From contig ML677326.1 of assembly GCA_007922305.1 (NCBI GenBank), positions 51,314,677 to 51,378,676 on the forward strand: a stretch of 64,000 bases of DNA, written 5' to 3'. Made by a program: the position numbers and the translations under genes. Below are positions 43,559-56,639 of the stretch, piece after piece. Below the pieces are notes generated by a model, which was given only the letters and a program-made list of their open reading frames with translations, ran no database searches and was not told the origin of the DNA. The DNA is from Dermatemys mawii. Its lineage: Eukaryota; Chordata; Testudines; Dermatemydidae. Within the stretch, counting starts at the first letter, position 1. The number at the start of each line of letters is the position of its first letter.

Positions 43559-44334
43559 TGTTAGGATTGCCTCCCCACTCTGAACTCTAGGGTACAGATG
43601 TGGGGACCTGCATGAAAAAAGAAATAACCCCCCAAGCTTATTTTACCAGCTTGGGTTAAAATGTTTTTCCCCAGAACACAACTTTTTCTGTGTCTGGACT
43701 TAGTAGCTGCCACCACCAACTAAGGCTAGGGTAGTTTGGAACCCTTCTTTCCCTTTCCACTAAACCCCCAAACTTTTTCCCTCCCTGGGAAGCTTGCGAC
43801 AAAAGCCTCATCTGATTCTGCGAGACGTGCCCGATCCAAAACCAGGATCTTACACAATGGAAAACAAGCAGTTATATTCTTAAAAGAAAGATTTTAATAA
43901 AAGAGAAAAAAAGAAAGAAAGAAATCCCTTATAACCATCAATAGAACAGCATCTACCATAATCAACAAAAGAATCAAGAACCCAAACCTCTACCCTGAGG
44001 CAACTTTCTCCCACTGTTGATATCTTTGCTGAATCTTACAACATCAAGAAGCATCCAGCCAACACTCACTCCTGAGAACCCTCCAAGTGATAAAAAGAAG
44101 GTAAACTTACTGACTACCTTACTTGCTAGAAAGCTATAGTTACAGTGAAAGAATTAGGTGTGGTTCATCCCATAGTCGAGTTGAACAGAGAGAGACAACC
44201 AGAGAGAAACTGAAACTTAAAATCCTTTGTCTCCTGAGGAATTTGTCATTGGTCAGTTGTCCACCTCTCAGGTTACCTTTAGCTTAACCCCTTACAGGTA
44301 AACAGTAATTCTAGGCTACTTTATACTTATGACA
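43559..44334 (-). mobile_element. Solo LTR (reverse orientation) with CCCCC duplication
   Basis: The unit starts TGTTAGGATT and ends ACTTATGACA, so both ends fit TG...CA. CCCCC lies on each side (43554-43558 and 44335-44339), a 5-bp duplication, though of low complexity. Landmarks include TCTAGGGTACAGATGTGGGG, TAAGCTTATTTTACCAGC-like sequence and GGTCAGTTGTCCACCTCTCA, which I recall from a turtle retrovirus LTR read in reverse. A TTTTAATAAAAG/A-rich tract sits near 43890. No internal region follows, so it is a solo LTR of 776 bp. Confidence 0.85.
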
Positions 44335-44339
44335 CCCCC

Positions 44340-47225
44340 ATGCATGTCCCCCAAAGAGAGAACCAAACCTTCTGGGAGAACTATTTTATACACCATGTGT
44401 GCAATTTTTTAAAGGAGGAAGTAGTTCTCCAACCAGTGTTGAAATTTTTGCTGATAAGAGTAACATCTCTCCTCATAAATTGAGATATTTCATATTTCAG
44501 TTTTGAAGCTCAACTCTTATGCTTGTCAAAGGAAACCATCTCCATAAATGTGGGTAGAATCAGAATGCTGTAAATACTAACCAAAAGAAAACAAAATTTA
44601 AAATATTTGAAAGGGATGTGAAACCAACATATTCCACTATGAAGATGGTTCACATTCACAACACATGAATCTTACAAAGACAGCAAATGGGAAACTGCCA
44701 TAAATTCCCTAGCATAAAGAAAAATATCAGAATCTTGGGGAGGAAATGTGAGCATCAAAATCACTTCTAAATATAAACAAAGATTTAAAGATAATTCTGC
44801 TACCCCTGATAAAAATGTTGAAATATAAATCTTATCATCTGTGCTTAACTGGGGGCTTCCAGTATATGCTGGGTTGTTTGAAACACCTATTAGTAGGGAC
44901 AAGGGCATAATACCAGAAATATACAAAGCAGCCTATGAAAGGGCTTTTTCTCAAATTTTCAGTTATCACTCAAAAGTAAGACACCTTTTCCCTCTGAAAC
45001 CACACTCTTTGACTGATTTCTACAGGTTTATTTTATTAATTGTGTACCTCCTTCTTTCACAAATGTAAACACTACATTTAAAATTCTCATGGTGGACATT
45101 AGAAACTAAAAGAACAATGAATAAAAAGGAATTATATTCCTGCAGTACTTCCTGCTATAAATAAATTCCTATTTTTACAGATCATACTATCTAATCATCT
45201 TACTCAGGGTATGTTTGAAGGTACAAAAAATGAAAGGCAAAAGTTCTACAGACAGTGTTGTACAGCTGGAATATCAAGAAATGCCTTCCCTAAGGCGAGC
45301 ACCTCACTTTACTACATAAGGACAGTAGCGATGATAGGAAATAAAAGTTTCAGATATGTAATTTGCATGTTTGTGTGCACATTTACTATGAATTGACACG
45401 TGATGATACAGAGAGAGCTACATTTTCAAAATCAGCATCCAATACAGTGGGCACAATTTTGCCCCTGCAATTCAGTAAAGATGCAAAATTGCAGACATAG
45501 GCTGAAATCCTGACTTCATGGAAGTCGAGGACACAACTTCCATTGGCTTCAATGGGACTAAAATAGTCATCTATAGTTGATAAGTAATGACACTTATTTA
45601 GAAGTCTAGCTATCTAACTAAAATCAGATCCGATAAATGGACACAACTCCAAGTGCAAACAATTGTACCATAATTTAGCTGGAGGGGCTAAATGACTTTT
45701 GCAGTATTGGACACTGATTGATACCTACTTCTAAATCAGGGCTACCAAATTAAACAGTTGTTTCAGTATCTACAATACTGGAAAGACACTATAGCTTTTG
45801 GGAGAACAGTGTTGGTACAAAGTCTTCATAATAATGGTAATGATTGCATGTATCTCTTGTATCTGTAATTGATGAATCAAAGCTACAATGAAAATTCAAC
45901 TCAAATCTTGGGTTGCAGACCCATATCACTTTTGTTTTTGCAAAATCAATACAATCCCAGTTCTGTCCATCTCCTATTTTCCTCACTGTATTGACAACTG
46001 ATATTTCCATTCAACCTACATATTTGTCACTCCAAATTACATATTTATCATCTGGTTAATGCAACAGCTCTTGTTAATTTCCAGATTTAGCAATTCTTTT
46101 CATTATTTCATTGTGCTTTCACATTTGCAAAGGAAGATGAGGCAAGGTGACCAATTAAATTGGAAAGTCCTAATTTTAACATTTGTTCACTTGTCATATG
46201 CCCCTTGAGCAGACCCTTACAGCTACCCATGGGCCCAGTGAAGTCAAAGTGCAAACAAAGCCAGTGTGGCTTTCTGCAGGCAGGAGTCGCTGGAGTCAGC
46301 CATCATTTAAAAAAGAACTAAACTGCTAGCCTTCATGGTTGTTGAGAAAAGCTTAAAAATGTGAATCCAGATAGTTCCGTATGTATGCAGCCTACTAAAG
46401 CAAGAATGCAATGAAATGATACTATTTGCAGAGGGAATATACTAACTCTTGTAGTTATACATATTTTGTATTGTGCATCTGTTTAAATTTTTAAATTATA
46501 TGAAAAATATATACTCTTCTATTTTATAAGAAAATGAAGATAGAGGAAAAATAAGGAAACAGGTAATGATATAGCTGTAGCAGTTTTGGGCCAAAGTAAT
46601 CTGTGAAAAAAACTCTGCTGAAGTCAGTGGAGTTAAATCAACAATCAATTTGGTCCTTTATGTTTATTTTAGTCAAATCCCCGAATATAAAATCATTCTC
46701 TTTATTGTTATTCTTCTGTATAAAATAAGCTCAGGCTTGATTATCTACTTGATAAATTCAAGGTTGCTGTAAGGAACTGTCGGTAAAAATGGTTTGAAGC
46801 AGGGCAAGATCAATAACCAGACATGACAGTTTAGGAAAAGCAAAAAATGTTTTTACATAATGAAAACTACCACAAGGGATCAGTAAATTAGGGTAATGCA
46901 TGCACAGATTTGTTGAAACCAAACTGAAAAACAAAAACACATGAACAATATCTAGAATTTCCCCACTTTCTGGAGAAATACAATATTAGGATCAAATTGT
47001 TTTTCCAGTTCTATTTTCCTTGCAAAGGTATCTTGTGGTCAACTTTAGTTATTTCTGACTAAGTTGTGATTTTGTTTATGGAAGTTAGCATTATTGGTAG
47101 ACCTGAAAACTAATCTGCATTGACAGTGATATAATCTACAGCGACACAATCATTGTTCATACAATTGTCAGTCATATTACTGACTAATAATTAATTAATT
47201 AATAATAATTGTCAGTCATATTACT
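44340..47225. other. 2.9 kb, no gene recognised
   Basis: Copies of the GAAGTCA/CAATGGGA motif appear at about 45500-45560 and 46612-46655. A 20-mer, AATTGTCAGTCATATTACTG, is present twice at 47163-47182 and 47207-47226 with a TTAA-rich spacer (44-bp period). No domain is seen in any frame. Confidence 0.5.
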
Positions 47226-47546
47226 GGGTCAGTTGGGATTTTGTGTCTGGGGACTGTTGGAGCTTTTGTTCCATGGATCATCCTTCATCATCTTTGATCA
47301 GCCTTGTGATCACCCTACCCCTGTGTAATTAACGAGCGGGTAGGTGTGACCTAGGAGAGAAGGCCTTAAAAGTTGGAGGAGCAAGGGGAGCTAGTACACA
47401 GGGGACTGCAAACAGAGGAGTTTGACAGGGGGGTTGTATGAGGGAGTCTTACAATATAATGGCTATGGTTAGGAAGGCTGCATCGCCAGTGACAATGCTG
47501 CTCCTGTCTCCTCCACCTGCACCTGTATCCAACAGAAACCCTAACC

Positions 47547-47840
47547 ATGGATGCCTCTACCCAGATCCTGGTGTGGACTTGCAGAGATTATGGCCTGCAT
47601 TTCCCACCCACAGGAACAAAGCTAAAGGGGACTGTCTATTGTGAGAAGTGCCTGCTGGTGGAATCTCTCAGGAAGCAGGTGGGAGATCTACAGGAGGTGG
47701 TGTCTAGGCTGAGGAACATCCGTGCCCACAAGGAATTTCTCACGAGTATTTATATGGAGACATCCAAGGCTGAGGAAGCTATCCAGCTACAGAAGACTGT
47801 TGTGATGCCAGCGGAGGAGGAGGATATGGCTCTGTCATAG
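47547..47840 (+). pseudogene. CR1 ORF1-like frame (97 codons)
   Basis: The frame begins MDASTQILVWTCRDYGLHFP and contains CEKCLLVESLRKQVGDLQEV, a short Cys-x2-Cys followed by a heptad-like leucine stretch (about residues 37-60) that could coil. ORF1 of CR1 LINEs encodes an RNA-binding chaperone-type protein, and this is where it should be. It ends at a TAG after EEEDMALS; the sequence after it still looks coding (CASKAERITATTLRR near 47990-48030), so the stop is probably a lesion. Confidence 0.65.
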
Positions 47841-48579
47841 GGAGGTCACTGGCTGCTGGTTACTTCTGGCAGCAGGCAGTGTTCTACCCCTACTCCTAAC
47901 CTACCCACCATGGTGATGGAAAAATGATATGCTGCCCTGGCAATGAGCGATGAGTAATCACCCCCAAAGGTAGAAGAGAAAAAGACATGTGCCTCCAAGG
48001 CTGAGAGGATCACAGCCACCACTCTCAGAAGGAAACACAATTGAAGACAGTTGGCAGTTTTTCAAAGAGATATTATTAAGGATAGAAGAACAAGCTCTCC
48101 TGCTGTGTAGGAAAGATAGGAAGTATGACAAAAGACCACCCTGGCTTCACCAGGAGATCTTCAATTATCTAAAAATCAAAAAAGAATCCCACAAAAAGTG
48201 AGAAGTAGATCAAATTACAAAGGATGAATATAAACACAAGTATGTAGGGGGAAAACTGGAAAGACCAAGACACACAATGAGATCAAACTAGCTAGACACA
48301 TAAAAAGAGTAACAAGAAAACATTCTACAAATACATTAAAAGAAAGAGGAAGACCAAGGACAGGGTAGGCCGATCACTGAATGAGAGAGCTGGGGAAAAC
48401 AACAACAGAAAATGTGGAAATGGCAGAGGTGCTTAATAACTTATTTGTTTTCATTTTCTCCAAAAAGATTAGTAGCTATTGGATGTCTAACATAGTGAAT
48501 GTCAGTGAAAATGAGGTAGAATCAGAAGCTAAAATAGGAAAATAACAAGTTAAAAATTATTTAGACAAGTTAGATGTCT

Positions 48580-49507
48580 TCTAGTCACCAAGGCCTGATA
48601 ATACTCAAGGAGCTGAGTAAGGAGACATCCCAGCCATTAGCAATTATCTTTGCAAAGTCATGGAAGATAGAAGAGATTCCAGATGACTAGAAAAGGCAAA
48701 TAGTGCCAATCTCTAAAAAGGGAAATAAGGACAACCTGGGAAATTACAGATCAGTCAGAGTAACTTCTGTACCTGGAAAGATAATGGAGCAAATAATTAA
48801 GCAATCAATTTGCAAACATCTAGAAGATAATAAGGTGATAAGTTACAGTCATGATGGATTCGTCAAGAATAAATTGTGTCAAACGAATCGGATAGCTTTC
48901 TTTGCCAGAGTCACAAGCCTTGTGGATAGGGGGAAAGCAGTAGATATGGTATATCTTGACTTTAGTAAAGCTTTTGATACAGTATCACATGACTGTCTCA
49001 TAAACAAACTAGGGAAATGCAACCAAGATGGAGCTAGTATAAGGTAGATACAAAATGGTTGGAAAACCATTTCCAGAGAGCAATTATCAGTGGATCACAA
49101 TCATGCTGGTAGGGCATAATGAATGGGATCCTGCAGGGATTAGTTCTGGTTCTGTTCAATATCTTCATCGGTGATTTAAATAATGGTTTATGGAGAGTAC
49201 ACTTATAAAGTTTGTGGATGATATCAAGCTGGGAGAGGTTGTAAGTGCCTTGGTGTATAGGATTAAAATTCATAATGATCTGGAGAAATGGTCTGAATGA
49301 ATAAGCATGGAATTCAATAAGGAGAAATGCAAAGTACTCTACTTAGGAAGGAACAATCAGTTGTACACATACAAAATGGGAAATGACTGCCAGTGTAACA
49401 CTATTGCAAAAAAAGCAAACATCATTCTTGGATGTATTAACAGGAATGTTGTAAGCAAGACACAAAAAGTAATTTTTCCAGTCTGTTCCATGCTGATTAG
49501 GCCTTAA
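48580..49507 (+). pseudogene. CR1 reverse transcriptase, frameshifted
   Basis: The open piece 48703-49047 holds the fingers and first palm motif: NLGNYRSVRVTSVPGKIMEQ, then YLDFSKAFDTVSH with the first catalytic aspartate. A stop follows at 49047. The second palm motif, FVDD (49211-49222), sits in another frame (offset 508 bases from the piece start), preceded by a QGLVLVLFNIFIGDLNN-like block. 49307-49507 continues with the thumb (FNKEKCKVLYLGRNN). The enzyme would copy CR1 RNA at a nicked target; here it cannot be made. Confidence 0.85.
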
Positions 49508-50030
49508 CTGGAGTATTATGTCCAGTATAGGGTGCCATATTTCAGGAAAGATGTTGACAAATTGGAGAAAGTCCAGAGAAGAGCAACAAAAATGATTAAA
49601 GGTCTAGAAAACATGACCTCTGAGGGAAGATTGAAAAACATGGGTTTGTTTAGTCTGGAAAATAAAAGACTGAGTGGGGACATGATAACAGTTTTCAGGT
49701 ACATAAAAAGTTGTTCCAGGGAGGAGGGAGAAAAACTTTTTTCTTAACCTCTGAGGATAGGACAAAAATCAATGTACTTAAATTGCAGCAAGGGAAGTTT
49801 AGGTTAAGTTTAATTTTCATTAGGAAAAATTTCCTAACTGTCAGGATGGTTAAGGACTGGAATAAATTGTCTAGGGAGGCTGGGGAATCTCCATCATGGG
49901 GGAGATTTTTAAGAGCAGGTTAGACAAACACCAGTCAGGAATGGTTTAGTTAATACTTAGTCATCTTATTGCCATCAGCAATAGATGATCTCTCGAGGTC
50001 CCTTCCAGTCCAATGAGTCTATGATTTCTA

Positions 50031-50480
50031 TATTTTCTCTAGATTGTTCTTCCTACCACCAACTCATCCAAAATGCAGGCACTGAATGAGGGAATAATTT
50101 AAAATTTGCCACTGTCACCAGTTGGTGACCATGTCTTTTCAGTATGGAAAGTTTCTGTATGGCAGAATTTGGGGAGTTGACTCAATACCCATTGAAATCA
50201 TTGAGAATCTTTCCATTCCTGCAGAAGTTGGAGATTTACGGCCAGAATGGAGTGGGCTAGATCTTGCTTATAAATAAGGATCCCTTATTATGCTCAGTTG
50301 ATTAATATATTTCATTTTCTTATCATTGTTATGCTCCTCCAATTAATGTCACTATAATTAAATGGAAAAGCACATTCATCTTATTTTGACTGAGATACTA
50401 ACAAGTCCCAAATGATTAAGTATAATCTAATTTAGGTATCACATTATCTGATTATCAGAACACCTACAATCTTTCATGAA
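50031..50480. other. No gene recognised
   Basis: AT-rich spacer between the CR1 3' end and a MIR relic. Confidence 0.5.
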
Positions 50481-50484
50481 TTTT

Positions 50485-50650
50485 CCCCTCACAAAGTCCC
50501 TGTTAGGTAGGTAGATATTATTATCCACATTTTCAAGCCAGGGGACTGATGTACAGAGAGATTCACTTGCCCAAGATCACACAGAAAGTTTCTGACAGAA
50601 TCAAATCAATATTTCTTAACTTCCAGACCTAACCACAGACCATCTGTTCA
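50485..50650 (-). repeat. MIR-type SINE, reverse orientation
   Basis: TTATTATCCACATTTTCAAG, AGAGAGATTCACTTGCCCAA and GATCACACAGAAAGTTTCTG are the reverse complement of the conserved MIR core and tail. The copy is old and has no clear tRNA head. Confidence 0.8.
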
Positions 50651-51257
50651 TCATAGATATACTTCTGTAATATTTATCATCACTTAAGGATCATTCATTA
50701 TTTTATAGAAGATATAATCTCTAGTGAAATATTTCAGCTCTGAGTCTATCATTTCACAGCGTGAAATCATATTATGGTAAACGATCAGTTTTTCAAGAAA
50801 CAAAACTTATTTATATCTAATGGTTTGATGCCTCATTTAACAGTTATGTTCAATAGTTTTTTATTTAGCTTGGTGACCATTCCCTAAACCAAGGAAATAG
50901 TTGTTTATTTTTGAACTCAACCAAAAAATATTGCAAGGGAAATTTTGAGCACTAAATGTAGTGAATCATTATTATATGCCATTTTCCACAGGACCACGTC
51001 TGCTGCTAGGTAGTCAGTGCTACCAAGTGTTATTATAAAGACTACTTCTATGAAACCCTTTATCCTACTAGGTACAGTATCTGGCTTCAAATAATTATTG
51101 TGTAGATATGTTGATTATGTATTTTATGTCAGAATGTTTTTATCAAGGCGATACTATTTATTTTTGGACTTAATTTAAACACAGTGCAGACAGAACAATA
51201 GTCCTCTTTTTATTTTGCTGGACTGGTTTGTAAATACAAGTGGTGTGCAGTACACAA

Positions 51258-52590
51258 GAACATAAGAAAAGTCATTCTGGGTCAGACCAGTGGTCCATGT
51301 AGCCCCGTATCTGCCTCTGACAGCAGTCAGTGCCAGATGTTTCAAAGGAAATGAACAGAACATGACAATTATCAAGTGATACATTCCCTGTCATCTAGGC
51401 CCAGTTTCCAGCAGCCAAAGGCAACCAGAGGATTCGGTTGTATCCGTGACTATCTTGGCTAATATCCATGGATGGACCTAACCTCCATTAACTTATCTAA
51501 ATGTTTTTTGAATCCAGTTCTTTTTTAGGCCTTCACATTATCCCCTGGCAGCAAGTTGCACAGGTTGTGTGTGTATTGTGTAAAGAAGTACTTCCTTTTC
51601 TTTGTTTTCATCTTGCTGCTTATTGCTTTCATTGGGTGATCCCTGGTTTTTGTGATATGTGAAGCAATAAATAACACTTCCCTATTCCCTTTATTCACAC
51701 CATTCATGATTTTATAGATCATAATCCCCCTTAATAATCTATTTTCTAAAATGAACAGTACCAGTCTTTTCAATTTCTTTTCATATGGAAGCTGTTATTT
51801 GTTGCCCATTTCTCTACCCATTCCAATTCTAATTCAACATCTTTTTTTGAGATGTGGCAACCTGCAGTTTGAGATGTGGGTACACCATGGATTTACATAA
51901 TGGCGTTTTGATATCTTCTGATTTATTATCTATCATTTTCCTGATGGTTCCTAATATTCAGTTAGCTTTTTTGAGTGCCATTGCACATTGAGCACACATT
52001 TTCAGAGAGCTATTTATAATGACTCCAAAATCTCTTTCTTGAGTAGTAAGTGCTAATGTAGACAACATTATTTTGTATGTATATGTGAGATTAATTTTTC
52101 CAATGTGCATAGCTTTATACTTATCCACATCGAATTTCATCTACTCTTTGTTGCTCACTCAGTTTTTTGAGATCCCTTTGTTACTCTTCAAGATTAGCTT
52201 TGAACTTAACTATCTTGATTATTTTTGTATTACCTGCAAACTTTGTCACCTCACTATTTACTCACTTTTCCAGATAATTTATGAATATGTTGAACAGCAC
52301 ACGTACCAGGGCAGAACCTTCTATTTACCTCTTTGCATTGTGAAAACTAACCATTTATTCCTATCATTTGTTTTCTGTCCTTTAGTTAACTACTGATCCA
52401 GAAGAGGAACTTCCTTCTTGTCGCATGACAACTTAACTCTTCTTAAGCGCCTCTGGTGTGACCTTGTGAAAGGCTTTCTGATAGTCCAAGTACACTTTAT
52501 CAACTGGATCATCCTTGTCTTTATGCATATTCTATGGATTTCAAAAAATCTAGTTGCATAAAATAACCTGTGTAAAACGCATGAGTTTTC
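51258..52590 (-). mobile_element. CR1 LINE 3' half, reverse orientation
   Basis: The 3' end lies at the left (AAGAACATAAGAAAAGTCAT, then GGGTCAGACCAGTGGTCCAT), a hallmark of reversed amniote CR1 copies. Minus-strand frames give the C-terminus (51525-51773, LENRLLRGIMIYKIMNGVNK) and thumb (51958-52140, MKFDVDKYKAMHIGKINLTY; TTQERDFGVIINSSLK). Palm-domain sequence continues to about 52580 with stops. Roughly 1.3 kb is retained; the 5' half was never copied or is lost. Confidence 0.9.
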
Positions 52591-52919
52591 TGAGCGTCAA
52601 CCAAGAAACCAATTAATATCTATGGGGGGAAAAATAAAGGTTATTATTTCTAGTAAAGCGTTTACTAGAAAGAAGAGAGATATAAACTAGATTAGATAAT
52701 CTTAAACACTTTTTACACAAAGACTTTAAATATGTATTTTAAAGGACTCATAATTTCCAAAATATTTAGAGCTTTTATTGGTTCATCCCATTTACTCTGA
52801 GTGTTCAGACAGAGTGTACTGTACAGACAGTCCATTGAGTTATGGAAATAATGAATGGGGAAGCCGTACAATTCCACTTGGCGAGGCCATGTCAGTGCAG
52901 GATTGTATCCTTTATTTGT

Positions 52920-53145
52920 ATTTGAGGGCTTTCTGAGTGCTTTGTCTTATCTAATTTTAGATGACTCAAGCAGTTGGGCTTCCAAGACATTATTTCTTAT
53001 TTTAATAATATTGACTTTTCAGACACTATTACCGATATATAGTCCCAAAATCTTTCTGCTAAATGTCATCCCATTGCTTGCAGTTTCTTTCCATTGCCCC
53101 TTGTTCCTCTACTAACTTTTCATTCTCTAATGAAAATGGTTCCTA
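52920..53145 (-). mobile_element. Old CR1 tail fragment
   Basis: TAATTTTAGATGACTCAAGC, GGGCTTCCAAGACATTATTT and TGTCATCCCATTGCTTGCAG match the reversed 3' UTR of another CR1 subfamily. It is short and heavily decayed. Confidence 0.55.
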
Positions 53146-56100
53146 AATCCCACCTCCTCTAATATTCGTCTAAACTATACATGGTAAATCCATGTGGTGA
53201 GTGCAGGCTGATCCCTATAACTGAATATTGAGTGCATGGCTTTTCTGGCATTGAGCGAGTGACAGGCAAAGAAAGCAGTGAGAAATTGATGTGAGCAGAG
53301 GTAAAGAGGGAGAACATGAGAAGTTTATTATACAGGGAGTGATGGTAACCCTGACTTCAAGATTGGCCAATTGGTGGGGTTTATTCTGCTAGGAGGGAAG
53401 AGTTAACCCACTTGGTACAGTGCGGGGCCGATCTGCCCTGTCACAACTCACTATACAGCTCCACAATCTGGTAATATTTTTCTTTCACAATTATTAAAAG
53501 TTTTCTGAGCATTGAAGCCACCTGCTGGGCATTCTGCTGTTATTAAATTGGAGGGAGCCTTCCTAATCTCAGAAGATTGCAGAAGGGGAAATCCACCATA
53601 TAAGATACTTTCCACAAAGAGAAAGGCTGAATGAACAGCTATATTGAGTCAACCAGCCTTCACCAACTGAGGCGGTGGGAGGGGCTTAGATGACTCTAGG
53701 AGCCATCAGAAACAATAAGGAAGTCCTAAAGCCTATTTTGTGGAAAGAAAGAATCGTGGGTTGGTAAGAGAGAGAGTCCACAGCTATGTCAAATCCTGGA
53801 ACTCAGTCCAGACTTGAAAACTTTTTGGTCAGTTGCAGTTGATTTTCAGTAACACAACAAAACCACAACACAGATCGGTTTCATCTGGTTTGGGTTTTAT
53901 TTCCAAATGTTACACAGCTCAGTTCAGAAGTTAGGACATCATTTTTTTTAAATCTTATCTAATGGACAACACCTCCATTGGTGTTATGCCCTCATTATTC
54001 CCATGTTGTACTGACTCTGAAGGAAAACAGACATCTGCCTACATCTTATCATATAATCCACTAATTACAGTGTGAATAGAAATGACGTGGGGAAAGAAAA
54101 GCTAAACTTAAATAATGTTTAATAGAAACTTCTAGAAAACAACAGCTAAACTAAAAATAAAGTGCCACATGCTATCATCAAGTTTGCACTATGTTACTTT
54201 GAAATTTGGCATTCGGTGCTCAAAGTCCAACATCATCCTTTGCACCTCACATAAAACCACTAGTAAAGACTAGCAAAAGGGAATTTTTGAATCTTCTATT
54301 TTTGAGTTAAAAGAGCTCAGTAAAGAGACACTATTCAGATAAAATGTGGTGGGATTAACACAAAGCAACAGAATATAATTAGAAAAAGGCAGCTTTAGAA
54401 GGAAGATTTTGAGGCCAAATTAATGTTAACTTTTTGTGGAATATACTCGGCATTTCTCTTCCAGAAACTCTTTTCTAATTGGTACAGTATAATGTTCCTT
54501 AACATTATTCTGTGGTTCTTCTACCCACTTCATTAGCTTCCACAGCTTTGTTGTCACTTGGGAGTTCCATCCATATATGAATTTTCCACATCTCTTGGTT
54601 AAATTAGAGATCCAAATGCAAACTTTAGTGCTCAAAAAATTCTGTGGATTTGTGAGTGACAATCCCTGGAGGGCTTTAGGTCCATAAACTAATAAGACAT
54701 AAATATAGTGGAGTAGAGAATGGTATTTTTACCTGTGATACACAGACTTGTTCATGTTGTTAATGGAAAACTGTATTATGTTAATGGAAAACTCCATTTC
54801 CCTAACATCAGCTCCACAAATTTTCAAAAAATGATTAGCAGTTCCATGAATTCATAAATGCAGAACTTTTTTGAGGAATTAATTTGGTATCTTTTAAAAC
54901 TATATAGTTCTAAAATGAGGAAAATTAAAGATATTCTGTTAATTTTATATAAAGACTTACACTGGATAGGGAACTGTAAATTCAAATATGAGCTAAGGCA
55001 TTAGCATTTGATGACATATGGCATCCCAGTCAATGAAGTGAGAGGCATGTCACACAGACAATACTGTTTTTAGACTGTGTCATGCCACAAGATAGCAGTG
55101 TTGTGGTACAGTCTATGTAATTTGCCACAGCTAAATCACTAAGCATGGGATCAGTTTTGCTCCCACTAATGTCAATATAATGTTTGCCATTGACTTGAAA
55201 GGGAGCAGAAATGTGCCCAATATGTGTGGTACACTTTCATTTCAGTCATATGTATGCCAGATGCCACAAAATATCACAATCCTTACTACACAATATTGCA
55301 GTGTGCAAGAGTCAAATATAATTGAGTTTTTAGAAGCAGCCTGTCTCTCATATGCTGAATGATAGGGTCAGGATAAGGCTGAATGGACACATTCTATGAC
55401 AGATTCTTACAACCTTGGGCAGACAATCTTGGCTGCCTCTAAAGATGCCAGAAGAGAACTTATTATTATTGCTATATACTGTTGGCCTCTATTTGTGATA
55501 TGCTTTGTAAATAATATTCAGGGTAATACACGCAGGAGCAGAACAACTGTTAATATTGGCCATTGGAATACTTCCATTTATGATAGTTATAGTGCTAAGG
55601 ACTACTAAAAAGAAAATTTCTAAAATGTTTCCATTCTAAGCCCCTGCTGTCAATTGCACATCACTTTCTAAAGTTGCATTAATCAAATTGAAATTTGTAT
55701 AGAACAACAAAATAATTCAGTATACAGGCCACATACAATAATAACTAGCAATTTTACTGTTTTATTGAAAAGCTCTGTTGCCTCCATGCGTCAGAGCAGG
55801 GACTTAAAATCTGGCAGTGAAAATCACCCTGGTGTCACAGGGGTATCTTTTGCCATTCCTCTGAAAATCTGCCCATATTTGGATGAGCTATAAGCCTCTG
55901 AAAAATCTCTATTCACACGTTTAGTAGAGAATAAGTTGAAGGGGAGGTGGCAGAACTATCAGAGCATGCTACACTCAGACATCTGGAATGGAATCCATTA
56001 TTCCTGAGTCTTAGCTTGCTAACAGCAAATAGCTGTGAACCCCCTTTCAAAGTATGCATCTCCTTTCCCACGCTAGTGGCATGTTTGCATAGAAGATAAC

Positions 56101-56635
56101 TGCCTTTTACTGCTACCAGTTATTCCATTATTTCAAGTGATAGATGACTGTATACTGTGGATCTCAATTCTGCTGATTACCCATCTAGGGTGAGGAATCA
56201 GTATGATTCCCAGATGATGACAGGTTTGGTTTGGTATTTTTTCTATCAGTTTTTAAGTTTAAAAAACAAAATCAAACAAACAAACTAAAACACAGGAAAG
56301 TTTGTCTTGTGCACTGAATAAGCCAGAGATCCTGTGCAAAAAAATTGTATGCAATTAAAAAAAAAAAAAGAATATACTATGTACAAGGTGGATAAATTAA
56401 GGTTGCACAGGCTATGTTAATTCTGGCCACGTCATATATGTTACATATGTCAAAAAAACCTATATCCACATCCCAGACAGACATTTTTAACAGATAGTAT
56501 GATTCACAGGGCAGCAGTAAGAGCCTGCTCATGAACTCCAATTCAAAGGCAGAGAAATAATAAGGGAAACCAAGGGGGAAAAGGTAGGATAGCAAAGCAA
56601 TTAAAAAAAATAATCATGATTAATCACACAATATT
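53146..56635. other. 3.5 kb, no gene recognised
   Basis: 55145-55215 carries GCTCCCACTAATGTCAATAT and CATTGACTTGAAAGGGAGCA, an inverse pair of the dispersed repeat. TGTTAATGGAAAACT is directly repeated near 54757 and 54778. The block around 55770-55910 (CTCCATGCGTCAGAGCAGGG, GTGTCACAGGGGTATCTTTT) resembles a repeat I have seen in turtle DNA but cannot name. Confidence 0.45.
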
Positions 56636-56639
56636 TTTT

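Larger units (their letters stand above)
47285..50030 (+). mobile_element. CR1 LINE from 5' UTR to 3' end, middle deleted
   Basis: 5' UTR-like sequence (CTACCCCTGTGTAATTAACG, GGCCTTAAAAGTTGGAGGAG) leads into an ORF1-like frame at 47547. Near 48000-48040 it passes directly into the ORF2 linker (SWQFFKEILLR), so the hydrolase/endonuclease part expected between them is absent. Reverse transcriptase follows from 48580 to about 49500: SKKGNKDNLGNYRSV, VYLDFSKAFDTVSHD, then FVDD at 49211-49222 in another frame. The C-terminal tail runs to 49930 and the 3' end, CTTCCAGTCCAATGAGTCTATGATTTCTA, closes the copy. At least two frameshifts and several stops are visible. A LINE copy that keeps its 5' UTR but lacks its middle is unusual. 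Confidence 0.85.
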
